From: Lysobacter sp. K5869
Lineage (GTDB): Bacteria > Pseudomonadota > Gammaproteobacteria > Xanthomonadales > Xanthomonadaceae
Assembly: GCF_018847975.1 (NCBI RefSeq)
Contig: NZ_CP072597.1
Location: forward strand, 1,396,001-1,460,000
DNA length: 64,000 nucleotides
Reading direction: 5' to 3'
The stretch's first letter is position 1; each line of letters opens with the position of its first letter. The notes beneath the pieces were generated by a model. The model had not been told where the DNA came from, did no database searches, and saw only the letters and a list, made by a program, of their open reading frames with translations. This document shows positions 10,517-20,122 of this stretch, in pieces. A program made the position numbers and the translations under genes.

Positions 10517-11686
10517 ATGCGCATCCGCCGCTGCTCCATCGTATTCGTCGAACCTCGCGAAACCCTGTCGTTCGACCTGAACTCGCTGCTGCAAGGCGGC
10601 AACGGCCTGCACAGCGAGCGCCAGTGGCTGGCGCTGGCGCCGCACCTGGACGCCGAGGTGGAGATCGACGCCGACCAGCGCGAACTGCTCGGCGCGATCG
10701 GCGCGCACGAATGGCGGCCGGCCGAGACGGCCAGCGAACCGGCGCCGCAGGCCTTCGCCGCGCTGCTGCACGCCGGCCTGCTGATCGGCGACGACGAGGC
10801 CCACGCCGGCCACCGCGAACGCGACGAAGCCGTGCGCGCCGCGCACTGGTGGCCGCCGGCCGCGCTCGCCCACCGGCTGGCGCGCTGGCAGGGCATGGAC
10901 AGCGCCGCGGCGATGGACGAGAACGAGCTGACCACGGCCGCCGAGATCCGCCGCCGCCTCGGCGCGCCGCCGCCGCACGCGATCGAGCGCGCGCCGGCCG
11001 ACGCGCGCCTGCCGCTGCCGCGGCTGCCGGACGGCGAGTTCGAAGCGCTGCTCGCGCGCCGCGCCACCTGCCGCAACTTCGACGCCGGCCGCGCGCTGCC
11101 TTACGCATCGTTCGCGCGCATGCTGCAGCGCGTGTTCGCCGCGCAGTCGCAGGTGCGGATCAGCGACGACACCGTGTTCCTCAAGAAGCACACGCCCTCC
11201 GGCGGCGGCCTGCATGCGACCGAGGCCTATCTGATCGTGCAGAACGTGGAAGGCGTGGCGCCCGGGCTGTATCACTACCATCCGGTCGAACACGCGCTGG
11301 AGCCGCTGCCCGCGCCGGCGACGCCGCTGGCCGAATTCGCCGCGCAGGCGGTGGCCGGACAGCATTGGTTCGCCGACGCGCACGCGATGGCGGTGCTGAC
11401 GCCGCGCTACGAGCGCAGCTTCTGGAAATACCGCCGCCACGCCAAGGCCTATCGCGCGTTGTTGCTCGACAGCGGGCACTTGTCGCAGACGCTGTACCTC
11501 AGCGCCACCGAACTCGGCCTCGGCGCGTTCGTGACCTCGGCTATCAACGAGATCGACATCGAACGCGGCTTCGGCCTCGACCCGCTCGCCGAAGGCCCGC
11601 TCGCGGTGTGCGGCTTCGGCTGGCGCGGCGAGCGCATGCGCACCTCCGAATTCGACCCCGCCGGCGCGGTCTGGCCGCGGGACTGA
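10517..11686 (+). CDS. Putative peptide maturation dehydrogenase (SagB/nitroreductase-like)
   Basis: A 389-residue protein whose C-terminal half is a nitroreductase-fold FMN oxidoreductase of the SagB type: LLARRATCRNFD, then LKKHTPSGGGLHATEAYL, LYHYHP and a C-terminal ELGLGAFVTSAINEIDIE. SagB enzymes oxidise azolines to azoles in RiPP peptides. This variant corresponds to the 'SagB-related dehydrogenase 2' group (TIGR04511 type, recalled) that accompanies the NHLP-like peptide and cyclase. No cyclodehydratase (YcaO/SagD-like) gene is present nearby, so its substrate is unclear. GAGG lies about 12 bp before the ATG. Confidence 0.85.
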   Translation: MRIRRCSIVFVEPRETLSFDLNSLLQGGNGLHSERQWLALAPHLDAEVEIDADQRELLGAIGAHEWRPAETASEPAPQAFAALLHAGLLIGDDEAHAGHRERDEAVRAAHWWPPAALAHRLARWQGMDSAAAMDENELTTAAEIRRRLGAPPPHAIERAPADARLPLPRLPDGEFEALLARRATCRNFDAGRALPYASFARMLQRVFAAQSQVRISDDTVFLKKHTPSGGGLHATEAYLIVQNVEGVAPGLYHYHPVEHALEPLPAPATPLAEFAAQAVAGQHWFADAHAMAVLTPRYERSFWKYRRHAKAYRALLLDSGHLSQTLYLSATELGLGAFVTSAINEIDIERGFGLDPLAEGPLAVCGFGWRGERMRTSEFDPAGAVWPRD

Positions 11687-11785
11687 GCGCGCGCGCACGC
11701 TCGCGGCGTGGCGCCGCCACAACCGGGCAACACGCCGCGCGCGGCCGGTGGCATGCTGCGCGCATCCTCCACGGAGCGCGCACGC

Positions 11786-12868
11786 ATGTGGCCCGACCGC
11801 CGTATCCAGGACTTGTTCGGCATCGCCTTGCCGATCGTGCAGGCGCCGATGGCCGGCGCGCAGAAGGCCGAACTGGCCATCGCCGCCGCGCGCGCCGGCG
11901 CGCTGGGCTCGCTGCCGTGCGCGATGCTCGCGCCGCAGCAAGCGCGCGAGCAAGTGGCGCAGTTCCGCGCCGCGGTCGATGCGCCGGTCAATCTCAATTT
12001 CTTTTGCCATCGCCCGGCCGCGGCCGATCCGGCGCGCGAGGCGGCGTGGCGCGAGCGCTTGCGGCCGTATTACCTGGAGTTCGGCCTCGATCCCGACGCG
12101 GCCGTCGCCGCCGCGTCGCGCGCGCCGTTCGACGAGGCGTGGTGCGCCTTGGTCGAAGAACTGCGCCCGCAGGCAGTGAGTTTCCATTTCGGCTTGCCCG
12201 AGCCGGCCTTGCTCGACCGCGTGCGCGCCAGCGGCGCGCGCGCGATCGCCTCGGCCACCACCGTCGCCGAAGCGCGTTGGCTGGAGCAGCGCGGCTGCGA
12301 TGCGATCGTCGCCCAGGGCAACGAAGCCGGCGGCCATCGCGGCGTGTTTCTCGACGGCGAGGACGTGTCGCGCCAAGCCGGCCTGTTCGCGTTGCTGCCG
12401 CGCATCGCCGACGCGGTGACGCTGCCGGTGATCGCGGCGGGCGGCATCTTCGACGGCCGCGGCGTCGCCGCGGCGTTCGCGCTCGGCGCGGCGGCGGTGC
12501 AGGTCGGCACCGCGTATCTGTTCTGCCCCGAGGCGACGATCTCGCCGCTGCACCGGCGCGCGCTGGAAGCGGGCGAGGGCGACGACACCGCGCTGACCAA
12601 TCTCTTCAGCGGCCGGCCCGCGCGCGGCGTGGTCAACCGGGTCATGCGCGAAGTCGGGCCGTTGTCGCCGCTGGCGCCGGCGTTTCCGGGCGCGGGCGCC
12701 GCGTTGGCGCCGTTGCGCGGTAAGGCCGAAGCCGCCGGCGACGACGGCTTCATGTCGCTGTGGTCGGGGCAGGCGCGGCGCGCGCACGCGTTGGGCGCGT
12801 TCGAGTTGACCCGCGAATTGGCGCGGCAGGCCTTGGATCTGCTCGATCGCGGCAACGAGCGCGACTGA
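11786..12868 (+). CDS. Nitronate monooxygenase family flavoprotein
   Basis: A 360-residue NPD/2-nitropropane dioxygenase-type TIM barrel: FGIALPIVQAPMAGAQ at the N terminus, the VAQGNEAGGHRG signature with the catalytic-region His, and VIAAGGIFDGRGVAAAFALG for phosphate binding of FMN. It probably oxidises alkyl nitronates such as propionate-3-nitronate or acts on a related substrate. ATG 11786 has ACGGAG upstream; an upstream in-frame ATG at 11708 gives an unnatural extension. It lies 99 bp after the SagB-like gene on the same strand, so it may be co-transcribed, but this flavoprotein family is common and its role in the peptide system is open. Confidence 0.9.
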   Translation: MWPDRRIQDLFGIALPIVQAPMAGAQKAELAIAAARAGALGSLPCAMLAPQQAREQVAQFRAAVDAPVNLNFFCHRPAAADPAREAAWRERLRPYYLEFGLDPDAAVAAASRAPFDEAWCALVEELRPQAVSFHFGLPEPALLDRVRASGARAIASATTVAEARWLEQRGCDAIVAQGNEAGGHRGVFLDGEDVSRQAGLFALLPRIADAVTLPVIAAGGIFDGRGVAAAFALGAAAVQVGTAYLFCPEATISPLHRRALEAGEGDDTALTNLFSGRPARGVVNRVMREVGPLSPLAPAFPGAGAALAPLRGKAEAAGDDGFMSLWSGQARRAHALGAFELTRELARQALDLLDRGNERD

Positions 12869-13048
12869 TCGCGGCGCATCGCGCGCCCACCGCATGGCGG
12901 ACGGGCGCGCGACCGGATTTCGATCCGCGCATTCTTCGGCTCGCGCGTTCCAACCGCGTTGCGTGCAACGCAATCGAGCTCGACGCCACCGAACAACGCG
13001 CCTATTCCGGTGCGTCCGTTTCAGCGTGCGCCTCTCGACGCGCCGGCT

Positions 13049-14062
13049 TCAACGCACCCGCTGCGGCGTCCACGCCGCCCACAGCCGCTGCGCTTCCTCG
13101 GCGATCACGTCCGGCCGCTCTTCCGGCCAGAACAGCTTGAGCCCGTCGAGCTTGCGCAGCCCGCGCGACTGACCGAAGGCGTCGGCCAGCGGCTGCGCCT
13201 GCTTGCTGTCGAAGATGTCGTCGGCCATGCCCCACAGCACCCGCGCCGGCGCGCGGCTCGCGCCGAGCTGGGCGCCGATGCCTTCGAGCACGTTGCGTTC
13301 CAGGCCCATCGCATAGGCGTGGGTCAGCGCCTTGCGCTTGTCGGTCGAGATCAACGGGCCGAAGTACATGTCGATGGCGTCGTCGTCCGGGTGCGAGGGA
13401 TCGGCGTAGCACATGCCGCCGAATCCCTGCGGCGAACGCGCCAGCGACTTGTCCTGCCACCACGGCAGCAACCATTCGTCGACGAAGCGGCCTTTCTTGG
13501 ACAGCTCGATCACCGGCACCAGCTTCGGCGGCGGGTTGTCGAATTCGGTGTCGCAGTTGGTCAGCAGCACGGTGCGCACGCGTTCGGGATGGCGGGTCAG
13601 CAGCAGCTGCGCGATCGCGCCGCCGCTGTCGTTGGCGACCAGATCGGCGCTGTCGATGCCGAGCTGATCCATCAACGCCAGGATCATGCCGACCTGCGCG
13701 TCCGGGTCCACCGCTTGGCCTTCGGCGACCTTGGTGTAGCCCAGGCCCAGCCAATCCGGCGCGATGCAGCGGCGGTACGGCGCCAGCCGCGGCAACGCGC
13801 CGCGCCACTGATAGTTGTTGAGCGGGAAGCCGTGCAGGAACAGCGCCGCCGGGCCTTCGCCGCGTTCGACGTACGCGATGTCGCCGAACGCGGTGCGCGC
13901 GAACTTGCGGCTGGCGTGGAACTCGGCGGCGCCGATGTCGAGGTTCGCGCCGACGACCGCACCGTCCGCGCCGGAGGTGCGCGCGGCGGCGTGAACGATG
14001 GCGCCCAGGCTGCCGGCCGCGATCAGGCCGGCGCCGCCCAACAAGAAACTTCTGCGATTCAT
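13049..14062 (-). CDS. Haloalkane dehalogenase-like alpha/beta hydrolase, Tat-exported
   Basis: A 337-residue protein with a twin-arginine signal (MNRRSFLLGGAGLIAAGSLG) and an alpha/beta hydrolase domain. The oxyanion motif HGFPLNNYQWR and the nucleophile elbow VANDSGGAI place an Asp, not Ser, at the nucleophile position, as in haloalkane dehalogenases and epoxide hydrolases. Acid Asp and His lie in the C-terminal third. The start at 14062 has GGAG at ideal spacing, and longer in-frame extensions lack the Tat signal at their N terminus. The substrate is unknown. It stands as a single gene convergent with the nitronate monooxygenase. Confidence 0.85.
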   Translation of the reverse strand: MNRRSFLLGGAGLIAAGSLGAIVHAAARTSGADGAVVGANLDIGAAEFHASRKFARTAFGDIAYVERGEGPAALFLHGFPLNNYQWRGALPRLAPYRRCIAPDWLGLGYTKVAEGQAVDPDAQVGMILALMDQLGIDSADLVANDSGGAIAQLLLTRHPERVRTVLLTNCDTEFDNPPPKLVPVIELSKKGRFVDEWLLPWWQDKSLARSPQGFGGMCYADPSHPDDDAIDMYFGPLISTDKRKALTHAYAMGLERNVLEGIGAQLGASRAPARVLWGMADDIFDSKQAQPLADAFGQSRGLRKLDGLKLFWPEERPDVIAEEAQRLWAAWTPQRVR

Positions 14063-14299
14063 GTGGAACTCCGTAAAAGTGCGCAGCGCCGTCGCGGGCG
14101 TGCAGAAGCCCGCGACGGCGCGTGAGCGCCGCCTGAGGCGTGCGTTGTCGGTGTACGGCGCGAACGCCGCGGTTCGTATCGTGTCGCCGGCCCGCGCCTC
14201 CACCGGATGCGGCGGCGCGCGGTCTTGTTTCCCACACCGGCGACTTAGGCGCGGCTCGTCGCGTTTTCCAGGCGGCGCTGCATGCGTTTCGCGGAACGG

Positions 14300-14455
14300 T
14301 CAGTTGCGGTCGGGCGACTGCGCCGAGACGTAGGCCGCGTCGAGCTTCTGCGCGCACTCCTCGCAGCACACCTCGACGGTCTTGCCGCCGATCTTCACCT
14401 GGAAGGCGTTTTCGTCGAGCGGATAGTCGCAAGCCGCACAGGTCTTCTCGCTCAT
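14300..14455 (-). CDS. Small cysteine-rich metal-binding protein (TRASH/YHS-like)
   Basis: A 51-residue protein with Cys pairs TCAACDYPLDE and VEVCCEECAQKL, a compact treble-clef-like metal site seen in TRASH/YHS heavy-metal-binding domains. ATG 14455 follows GGAGAATTCCC. It is probably a cytoplasmic zinc- or copper-binding protein. No metal transporter is adjacent, so its role is undefined. Confidence 0.8.
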   Translation of the reverse strand: MSEKTCAACDYPLDENAFQVKIGGKTVEVCCEECAQKLDAAYVSAQSPDRN

Positions 14456-14576
14456 GGGAATTCTCCGAAAGGCGCCCGGGATCGGGCAGGCACAGTAGGC
14501 CACCGGGGGCGGGGCGGGCGCTGTCAGAAAATTTAGCGATCTCGCTCCCGAGCGCCCGGGGCCTCGCCCGGGCTGC

Positions 14577-14736
14577 CTGTAGGAGCGGCGTTCGCGAGCG
14601 AATGGGACCGGAGCGCGGCCCTGCGGACCCTGGCTCGTGGCCTCATGAACCTAAGGAACGGCCGCGATAGAACGAGCTCCGGAAGCGTGCGCGGCCGTTC
14701 GCCGCTTCGGGCCATCGCGGCTTACGCCGCTCCTAC
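14577..14736. repeat. Inverted pair of REP-like elements
   Basis: TGTAGGAGCGGCGTTCGCGA at the left and the inverted CGCGGCTTACGCCGCTCCTA at the right bracket about 160 bp without a gene, between the small metal-binding protein and the AraC regulator. Confidence 0.7.
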
Positions 14737-14758
14737 GCCCGGCGGCCCATGGCGGCGT

Positions 14759-15589
14759 CTAGCGATGCAGCGCCGACTGCCGGAACTCCGACGGCGAACG
14801 CCCGTAGGTCTGCTGGAACGCCGCGCTGAAATGGCTGTGGCTGGAGAACCCGAGGTCCTGGCTCAGCGCGCTCAGATCCTCGTATTCGCCGAGCAGATCC
14901 AAGGCCCGCGCCAGCCGCAGCCGCAATTGATAGCGGTACAGCGGCAGCCCTTCGACGCGCTGGAACACTTGGGTGAGGTAGACCGGCGAGACCCCGACTT
15001 CGGCGGCGATCTCGGCCAAGGTCCAACGCCGCGACAGGTCGCTGACCAAGACCAGCTTGGCCCGCTCGACCAGCCGCTGCTGTCCGACGCTGGCGCCGGC
15101 CGCGTGCGCGGTGCGCGGGCCGAGCGCGCGCTGGACCAAGGTCAGCGCCAGACTCTCGGCTTCCAAAGGTTCGGCGATGCCCTGGCGCAGACTGTGGCGC
15201 AGCAGCATCGCCAGCGACTGCGCGCGCGGATCGATGCGCAGGCGCGGTTGCCGGAACGACAGCTCCTCGCCTTCGCGCAGCAGCGTCTTGGGCGCCATCT
15301 CGCGCAGCATCGGCTCGGCCACCGACACCGACAGGCTGGCGTCGCCGCCTTCGATCGGATGGCTGACCCGGTAGCCTTCGCCGGCATTGAAGAACAGCAC
15401 CTGGCTGGCCTCGGCCACGGTCGCCTGCTCGCCGACATGGCGCACGTAGACGCCGCGGTACGGGAACACCAGATGGGTCGCGGCGGCGCATTCCTCGGCG
15501 CTGCGGTGCTTGCACTCGCCGCGGCAATAGACGTCGCGGACCGTCACGGTCGGCGTCTTGAGCAGGCTATGGACGGTGAACTCGGACAT
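14759..15589 (-). CDS. AraC-family transcriptional regulator
   Basis: A 276-residue regulator. The N-terminal half is cupin-like with cysteines (VYCRGECKHRSAEECAAATH) that could bind metal or sense thiols. The C-terminal 100 residues form the double helix-turn-helix of AraC proteins (WTLAEIAAEVGVSPVYLTQV and DLGFSSHSHFSAAFQQTYG). ATG 15589 is the natural start, since the upstream in-frame extension is low-complexity Arg/Pro. Its target is unknown. Confidence 0.9.
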   Translation of the reverse strand: MSEFTVHSLLKTPTVTVRDVYCRGECKHRSAEECAAATHLVFPYRGVYVRHVGEQATVAEASQVLFFNAGEGYRVSHPIEGGDASLSVSVAEPMLREMAPKTLLREGEELSFRQPRLRIDPRAQSLAMLLRHSLRQGIAEPLEAESLALTLVQRALGPRTAHAAGASVGQQRLVERAKLVLVSDLSRRWTLAEIAAEVGVSPVYLTQVFQRVEGLPLYRYQLRLRLARALDLLGEYEDLSALSQDLGFSSHSHFSAAFQQTYGRSPSEFRQSALHR

Positions 15590-15808
15590 GCCGCGGGTCT
15601 CGGTGGCGCCGCGCGTTCGCGGCCGGCGGGCCGTCGCCTGCCGTGGCCGGGTCCGCGGGGCGACTATAGCCCACGGCGGCGGGCGTCGCCGGCCGAAATC
15701 GCCCGTTCGTCGTCCCGACGCGGGCGAGCCGAAAAACGCTCTGTTCCGCGGTTGGCGACCAGTGATTCTTGTCATTTTCGGCGCAGGGGCGCGTCGCTGC
15801 GCCGGACG

Positions 15809-16183
15809 CTAATCGGCCGCTCGCTGAGCGCTCAGCCAAGCGAGGTTTCCCTTGCTGTTGCGGCCCACGACAATCAGAAACGTTTCGCCGGCCGTGTCCG
15901 GAGAGGAAAAATCGATGGCGCCGTCCTTGGCCGTGTATCGCCGTTCGACGTCGCGCGCCGGCCGATAGGCGGAAAGGCGATAGAGCTGTCCGTCGTCGAG
16001 GCGCGTGAAGTAACAGACCAGATGCCCGGCCGCGGTCCTGTCGGACCATATCTTGAAGTCCAGCCGCGCCCGCCAGAGGCCCTCGGGAACGCTCTTCCAG
16101 TCGTAACGTTCGGGCGCCAATCCCGCGTCGAGCGCGGCCTTGTAGCTGTATGCGCGCAAGGGCGCGGCGTCGGAGTCGTTCAT
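15809..16183 (-). CDS. Hypothetical protein
   Basis: A 124-residue protein of balanced composition, with no signal peptide or membrane segment and no motif that I recognise. It is rich in aromatic residues (RLDFKIWSDRTAAGHLVCYF) and looks like a small beta-rich domain. Codon use resembles that of the neighbours, which supports a real gene. It lies alone between the AraC regulator and comM, on the same strand. Confidence 0.65.
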   Translation of the reverse strand: MNDSDAAPLRAYSYKAALDAGLAPERYDWKSVPEGLWRARLDFKIWSDRTAAGHLVCYFTRLDDGQLYRLSAYRPARDVERRYTAKDGAIDFSSPDTAGETFLIVVGRNSKGNLAWLSAQRAAD

Positions 16184-16291
16184 CGCCGAATTCCAAACGG
16201 TGGTGCGGAGCGTTCTAGCACGTCCTCATCGGGCGTTCCGAGCCGGTCCGCGCCGTTCTTCGTTCGTTTCGCCGCGCTCGCGAACGCACCG

Positions 16292-17818
16292 TCACGCCGC
16301 CCGCGTCGCGCTGTCGCGGTCCGCGCGCCGGTAACCGATGGCTTCGCTCAGATGCGCGGTGGCGATGGCTTCGCTGCCCGCGAGGTCGGCGATGGTGCGC
16401 GCCACGCGCAGGATCCGGTGCATCGACCGCGCCGACAATTGCAGCCCTTCGACCGCGCGTTCGAGCAAGGCCTGATCGCGTTCGCCGAGCCGGCAGTGCT
16501 GCGCGGTCTCGGCCTGATCCAGGCGCGCGTTGGTCTTGCCGCTGCGCGCGTGCTGGCGCTGGCGCGCTGCGGCGACGCGCGCGCGGATCGCCGCGCTGGA
16601 TTCGCCTTCGGGCTGATCGGGCCGCAGCGCCGAGGGCGGCAGGCGCGGCACTTCGATGTGCAGGTCGATGCGGTCGAGCAAGGGGCCGGAGATGCGCGCG
16701 CGATAGCGGCGGACGATGTCCTGGGTGCAGCGGCAACGCGCGCTGCTGTCGCCGGCCCAGCCGCAGGGGCATGGATTCATCGCCGCGACCAACTGGAAGC
16801 GCGCCGGAAACTCCGCGCTGCGCGCCGCGCGCGAGACCGTGACGACGCCGGATTCCAAGGGTTCGCGCAGCACTTCCAGCGCGCGCCGTTCCCATTCGGG
16901 CAACTCGTCGAGAAACAGCACGCCGTGATGCGCGAGCGAGATCTCGCCCGGACGCGGATCGGCGCCGCCGCCGACCAGGGCGACCGCGCTGGCGGTGTGG
17001 TGCGGCGCGCGGAACGGCCGTTGGCGCCAGCGCGCGGGATCCAAGGCGCGGCCGTGGCCGCCGCCGCCGACCGAGGCGATGGCGGCGGTTTCCAGCGCTT
17101 CGTCTTCGCTGGCTTCGGGCAACAGGCCGGGCAGGCGCGAGGCGAGCAAGGTCTTGCCGCAGCCGGGCGGGCCGATCAGCAGCAGGTGATGACCGCCGGC
17201 CGCGGCGATCTCCAGCGCGCGCCGCGCCTGGGTCTGGCCGCGCACGTCGCGCATGTCCAGCTCGGGCGCGCGCGCCAGCGGCGGAGCCACCGCGCGCGGC
17301 AGCGACGCGCGTTCGCACAGCATCGCGCAGACTTCCGACAGCGTGCGCGCGGTGCGCGCCTCGACCCGGCTCGCCAGCGCCGCTTCGGCGCCGTTGCCGG
17401 CCGGCACGATCAGGCGGCGTCCGGCCTCGGCCGCGGCCAGCGCCGCCGGCAGCACGCCGTCGATCGCGCGCAACTCGCCGGTAAGGCCGAGTTCGCCGAG
17501 GAATTCGCAATCGGCGAAGGCTTGCAGCGGCAGCTGCCCGCTGGCGGCGAGGATGCCGAGCGCGATGGCCAGATCGTAGCGGCCGCCGTCCTTGGGCAGA
17601 TCGGCGGGCGCGAGGTTGACGGTGATGCGCCGCTGCGGGAATTCGTATTGCGCCGACTGGATCGCCGCGCGCACCCGGTCCTTGGCTTCGCGCACCGCGG
17701 CTTCGGGCAGGCCGACGAGGTTCATGCACGGCAGGCCGCCGCCCAAATGCACCTCGACCCGTACCGCCGGCGCGCGCACCCCCGTTCGCGCACGGCTGTG
17801 CACGAGCGCCAGGTTCAT
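16292..17818 (-). CDS. comM: YifB/ComM family Mg-chelatase-like AAA+ helicase
   Basis: A 508-residue cytoplasmic AAA+ protein: N-terminal ChlI-like domain (VHLGGGLPCMNLVGLPEAAV), Walker A GPPGCGKT, Walker B VLFLDELPEW, a cysteine-bearing NPCPCGWAG motif and a C-terminal helical domain. ComM is a helicase that drives branch migration during integration of transformed DNA. Length is normal for the family. It follows ubiK by 10 bp on the same strand and is probably co-transcribed with it. Confidence 0.95.
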   Translation of the reverse strand: MNLALVHSRARTGVRAPAVRVEVHLGGGLPCMNLVGLPEAAVREAKDRVRAAIQSAQYEFPQRRITVNLAPADLPKDGGRYDLAIALGILAASGQLPLQAFADCEFLGELGLTGELRAIDGVLPAALAAAEAGRRLIVPAGNGAEAALASRVEARTARTLSEVCAMLCERASLPRAVAPPLARAPELDMRDVRGQTQARRALEIAAAGGHHLLLIGPPGCGKTLLASRLPGLLPEASEDEALETAAIASVGGGGHGRALDPARWRQRPFRAPHHTASAVALVGGGADPRPGEISLAHHGVLFLDELPEWERRALEVLREPLESGVVTVSRAARSAEFPARFQLVAAMNPCPCGWAGDSSARCRCTQDIVRRYRARISGPLLDRIDLHIEVPRLPPSALRPDQPEGESSAAIRARVAAARQRQHARSGKTNARLDQAETAQHCRLGERDQALLERAVEGLQLSARSMHRILRVARTIADLAGSEAIATAHLSEAIGYRRADRDSATRAA

Positions 17819-17828
17819 GGCGGGGGAC

Positions 17829-18095
17829 TCAGTGCTGGGGAGCGGAGGCGTCGTCGAGCCGGGATTCGAGCTCGGCCACGGTGCGCTGCAGTTCTTCGAG
17901 CTTTTCGCGGGTGCGCAGCAGCACCGCGCGCTGCACCTCGAATTCCTCGCGGGTGACCAGGTCGAGCTTGGACAAGCCGGTCTGCAGCACGGACTTGAAG
18001 TTCTGCTGCATTTCCTCGCGGCCTTCGCGCACGCCGGACGGAACCAGGGTGCTGAGGCGGCGGGCGAGGTCGTCGATGTAGTTCAGGTCGATCAT
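17829..18095 (-). CDS. ubiK: Ubiquinone biosynthesis accessory factor UbiK (YqiC/BMFP)
   Basis: An 88-residue protein with the BMFP organisation: an amphipathic N terminus (MIDLNYIDDLARRLSTLVP), then a coiled coil (LRTREKLEELQRTVAELESR). UbiK helps UbiJ assemble late ubiquinone synthesis enzymes. A strong GGAGGAG precedes ATG 18095. Located directly upstream of comM, as in other gammaproteobacteria. Confidence 0.9.
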   Translation of the reverse strand: MIDLNYIDDLARRLSTLVPSGVREGREEMQQNFKSVLQTGLSKLDLVTREEFEVQRAVLLRTREKLEELQRTVAELESRLDDASAPQH

Positions 18096-18786
<691 letters not shown>

Positions 18787-18833
18787 GCGCTCCCCCGTGG
18801 GCGCCGCGCGCGCCGCCGTCCTGGAAGCGCCGC

Positions 18834-20084
18834 TCAGGCCGCGCGCGTGGCCAAGGCCGGCGGCACGCTGGCCGCGCGCCGCGCCGGCCACAGCACCGCG
18901 GCCTGACCCAGCGACCACAGGCACAGCGCGCCGAACGGCAGATACGCCAGCGGCAGCCGCGGCAGTTCGTAGGCGCTCATCAGTCCGAGGTTGAGCGCGT
19001 AGGCCAGCAGCATGCCCAGGCCGATGCCGGCGCTGGTGAGCAGGAAATTCTCGGTCTGGAAGTAGCGCAGGATCTGCCGCCGGGTCGCGCCGAGCGCGCG
19101 GCGCACGCCGATCTGGCGGGTGCGTTGCTGCACCCAGAAGCTGGCCAAGCCGACGATGCCCAGCGCGGTCACCACCAGCAGCCCCGCGCACACCGCGCCG
19201 AGCAGCAGCGACATGGCGCGGTCTTGCTGGTAGTAGTCCTCGCGCAGCTGCTGCAGCGTCTTGCTGTTCTCCTCGATCACCACCCGGCTGGGATCGATCC
19301 GCAGCAGCGCGGCCGCGGCGGCGTCGATGGCGCGCTGGCGCTGCGAGGGATCGTCGACCTTGAGCACGTACTTGGCGATGCCGGTGTAGGCGAGCTTGGC
19401 CGGCAGCAGCATCGCGTAGTCGTAGGCGGCCGGATCGTTGTTGTCGCGGCTGCGCGCCAGCCGTTCGACCACGCCGACCACGCGCAGCGGGGTCTTGTCG
19501 AGCGCGTAGACGGTCTTGCCGACCGCTTCGCCGTCCGGGAACAAGCGCTGCGCGACCGCGCGGGTCAGGATCGCGGCCGGGATCGCCGCGGGCTGCGCGT
19601 CTTGCTTCGAGGCGCTTTGGCCGGACGGGTCCCAATCGACGAACTCCTCGGGCAGGAAGCGCCGGCCGGCGACCAGCTTGAGGCCGAGCGCGTCGAACAA
19701 CTGCTCGCCGCCCATGTAGGTCGAAGCGCTGAGGTTGGGCTGCGGCTGATCGGCGCTGAGGCTGAGGCCGTTGTTCCAGGCGCCGTTGCCGAACGGCACC
19801 AGCGTGGTCGCGGCGGCCGCGCTCACGCCCGGCACCTCGCGCAGCGCGGCTTCGTCGCTGCGGCCGATCGCGGCCGCGTCGCTGCCCGGTGCGCCGCCGG
19901 CGATCTGCACGGTCACGATGCGCGACTCGTCCACGCCGCTGGGGCGCTGCATGCGCTCCAGCCGTTGGCCGATCAGGAACAGCACGTTGCACACGATCGC
20001 GCAGCACAGCGCGATCTGCAGCACGATCAGCGCGGTCGTGGTCTTGTGGCGGAACAAGGTGGAAACGATGGGACGCATGTCCAT
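18834..20084 (-). CDS. MacB-like ABC transporter permease (second)
   Basis: A 416-residue membrane protein with one N-terminal helix (TALIVLQIALCCAIVCNVLF), a large MacB-PCD-type periplasmic domain and a C-terminal FtsX domain with three helices including the RQIGVRRALGATRRQIL coupling segment. It starts at 20084 (MDMRPIV) after AGGA. It is the last gene of a four-gene efflux operon with a membrane fusion protein, an ATPase and a first permease. The two permeases are paralogues and probably form a heterodimer. Confidence 0.9.
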   Translation of the reverse strand: MDMRPIVSTLFRHKTTTALIVLQIALCCAIVCNVLFLIGQRLERMQRPSGVDESRIVTVQIAGGAPGSDAAAIGRSDEAALREVPGVSAAAATTLVPFGNGAWNNGLSLSADQPQPNLSASTYMGGEQLFDALGLKLVAGRRFLPEEFVDWDPSGQSASKQDAQPAAIPAAILTRAVAQRLFPDGEAVGKTVYALDKTPLRVVGVVERLARSRDNNDPAAYDYAMLLPAKLAYTGIAKYVLKVDDPSQRQRAIDAAAAALLRIDPSRVVIEENSKTLQQLREDYYQQDRAMSLLLGAVCAGLLVVTALGIVGLASFWVQQRTRQIGVRRALGATRRQILRYFQTENFLLTSAGIGLGMLLAYALNLGLMSAYELPRLPLAYLPFGALCLWSLGQAAVLWPARRAASVPPALATRAA

Positions 20085-20122
20085 GACGGGAGTCCTGTAG
20101 CCGGTGGGAGCGGCGCGCGCGG

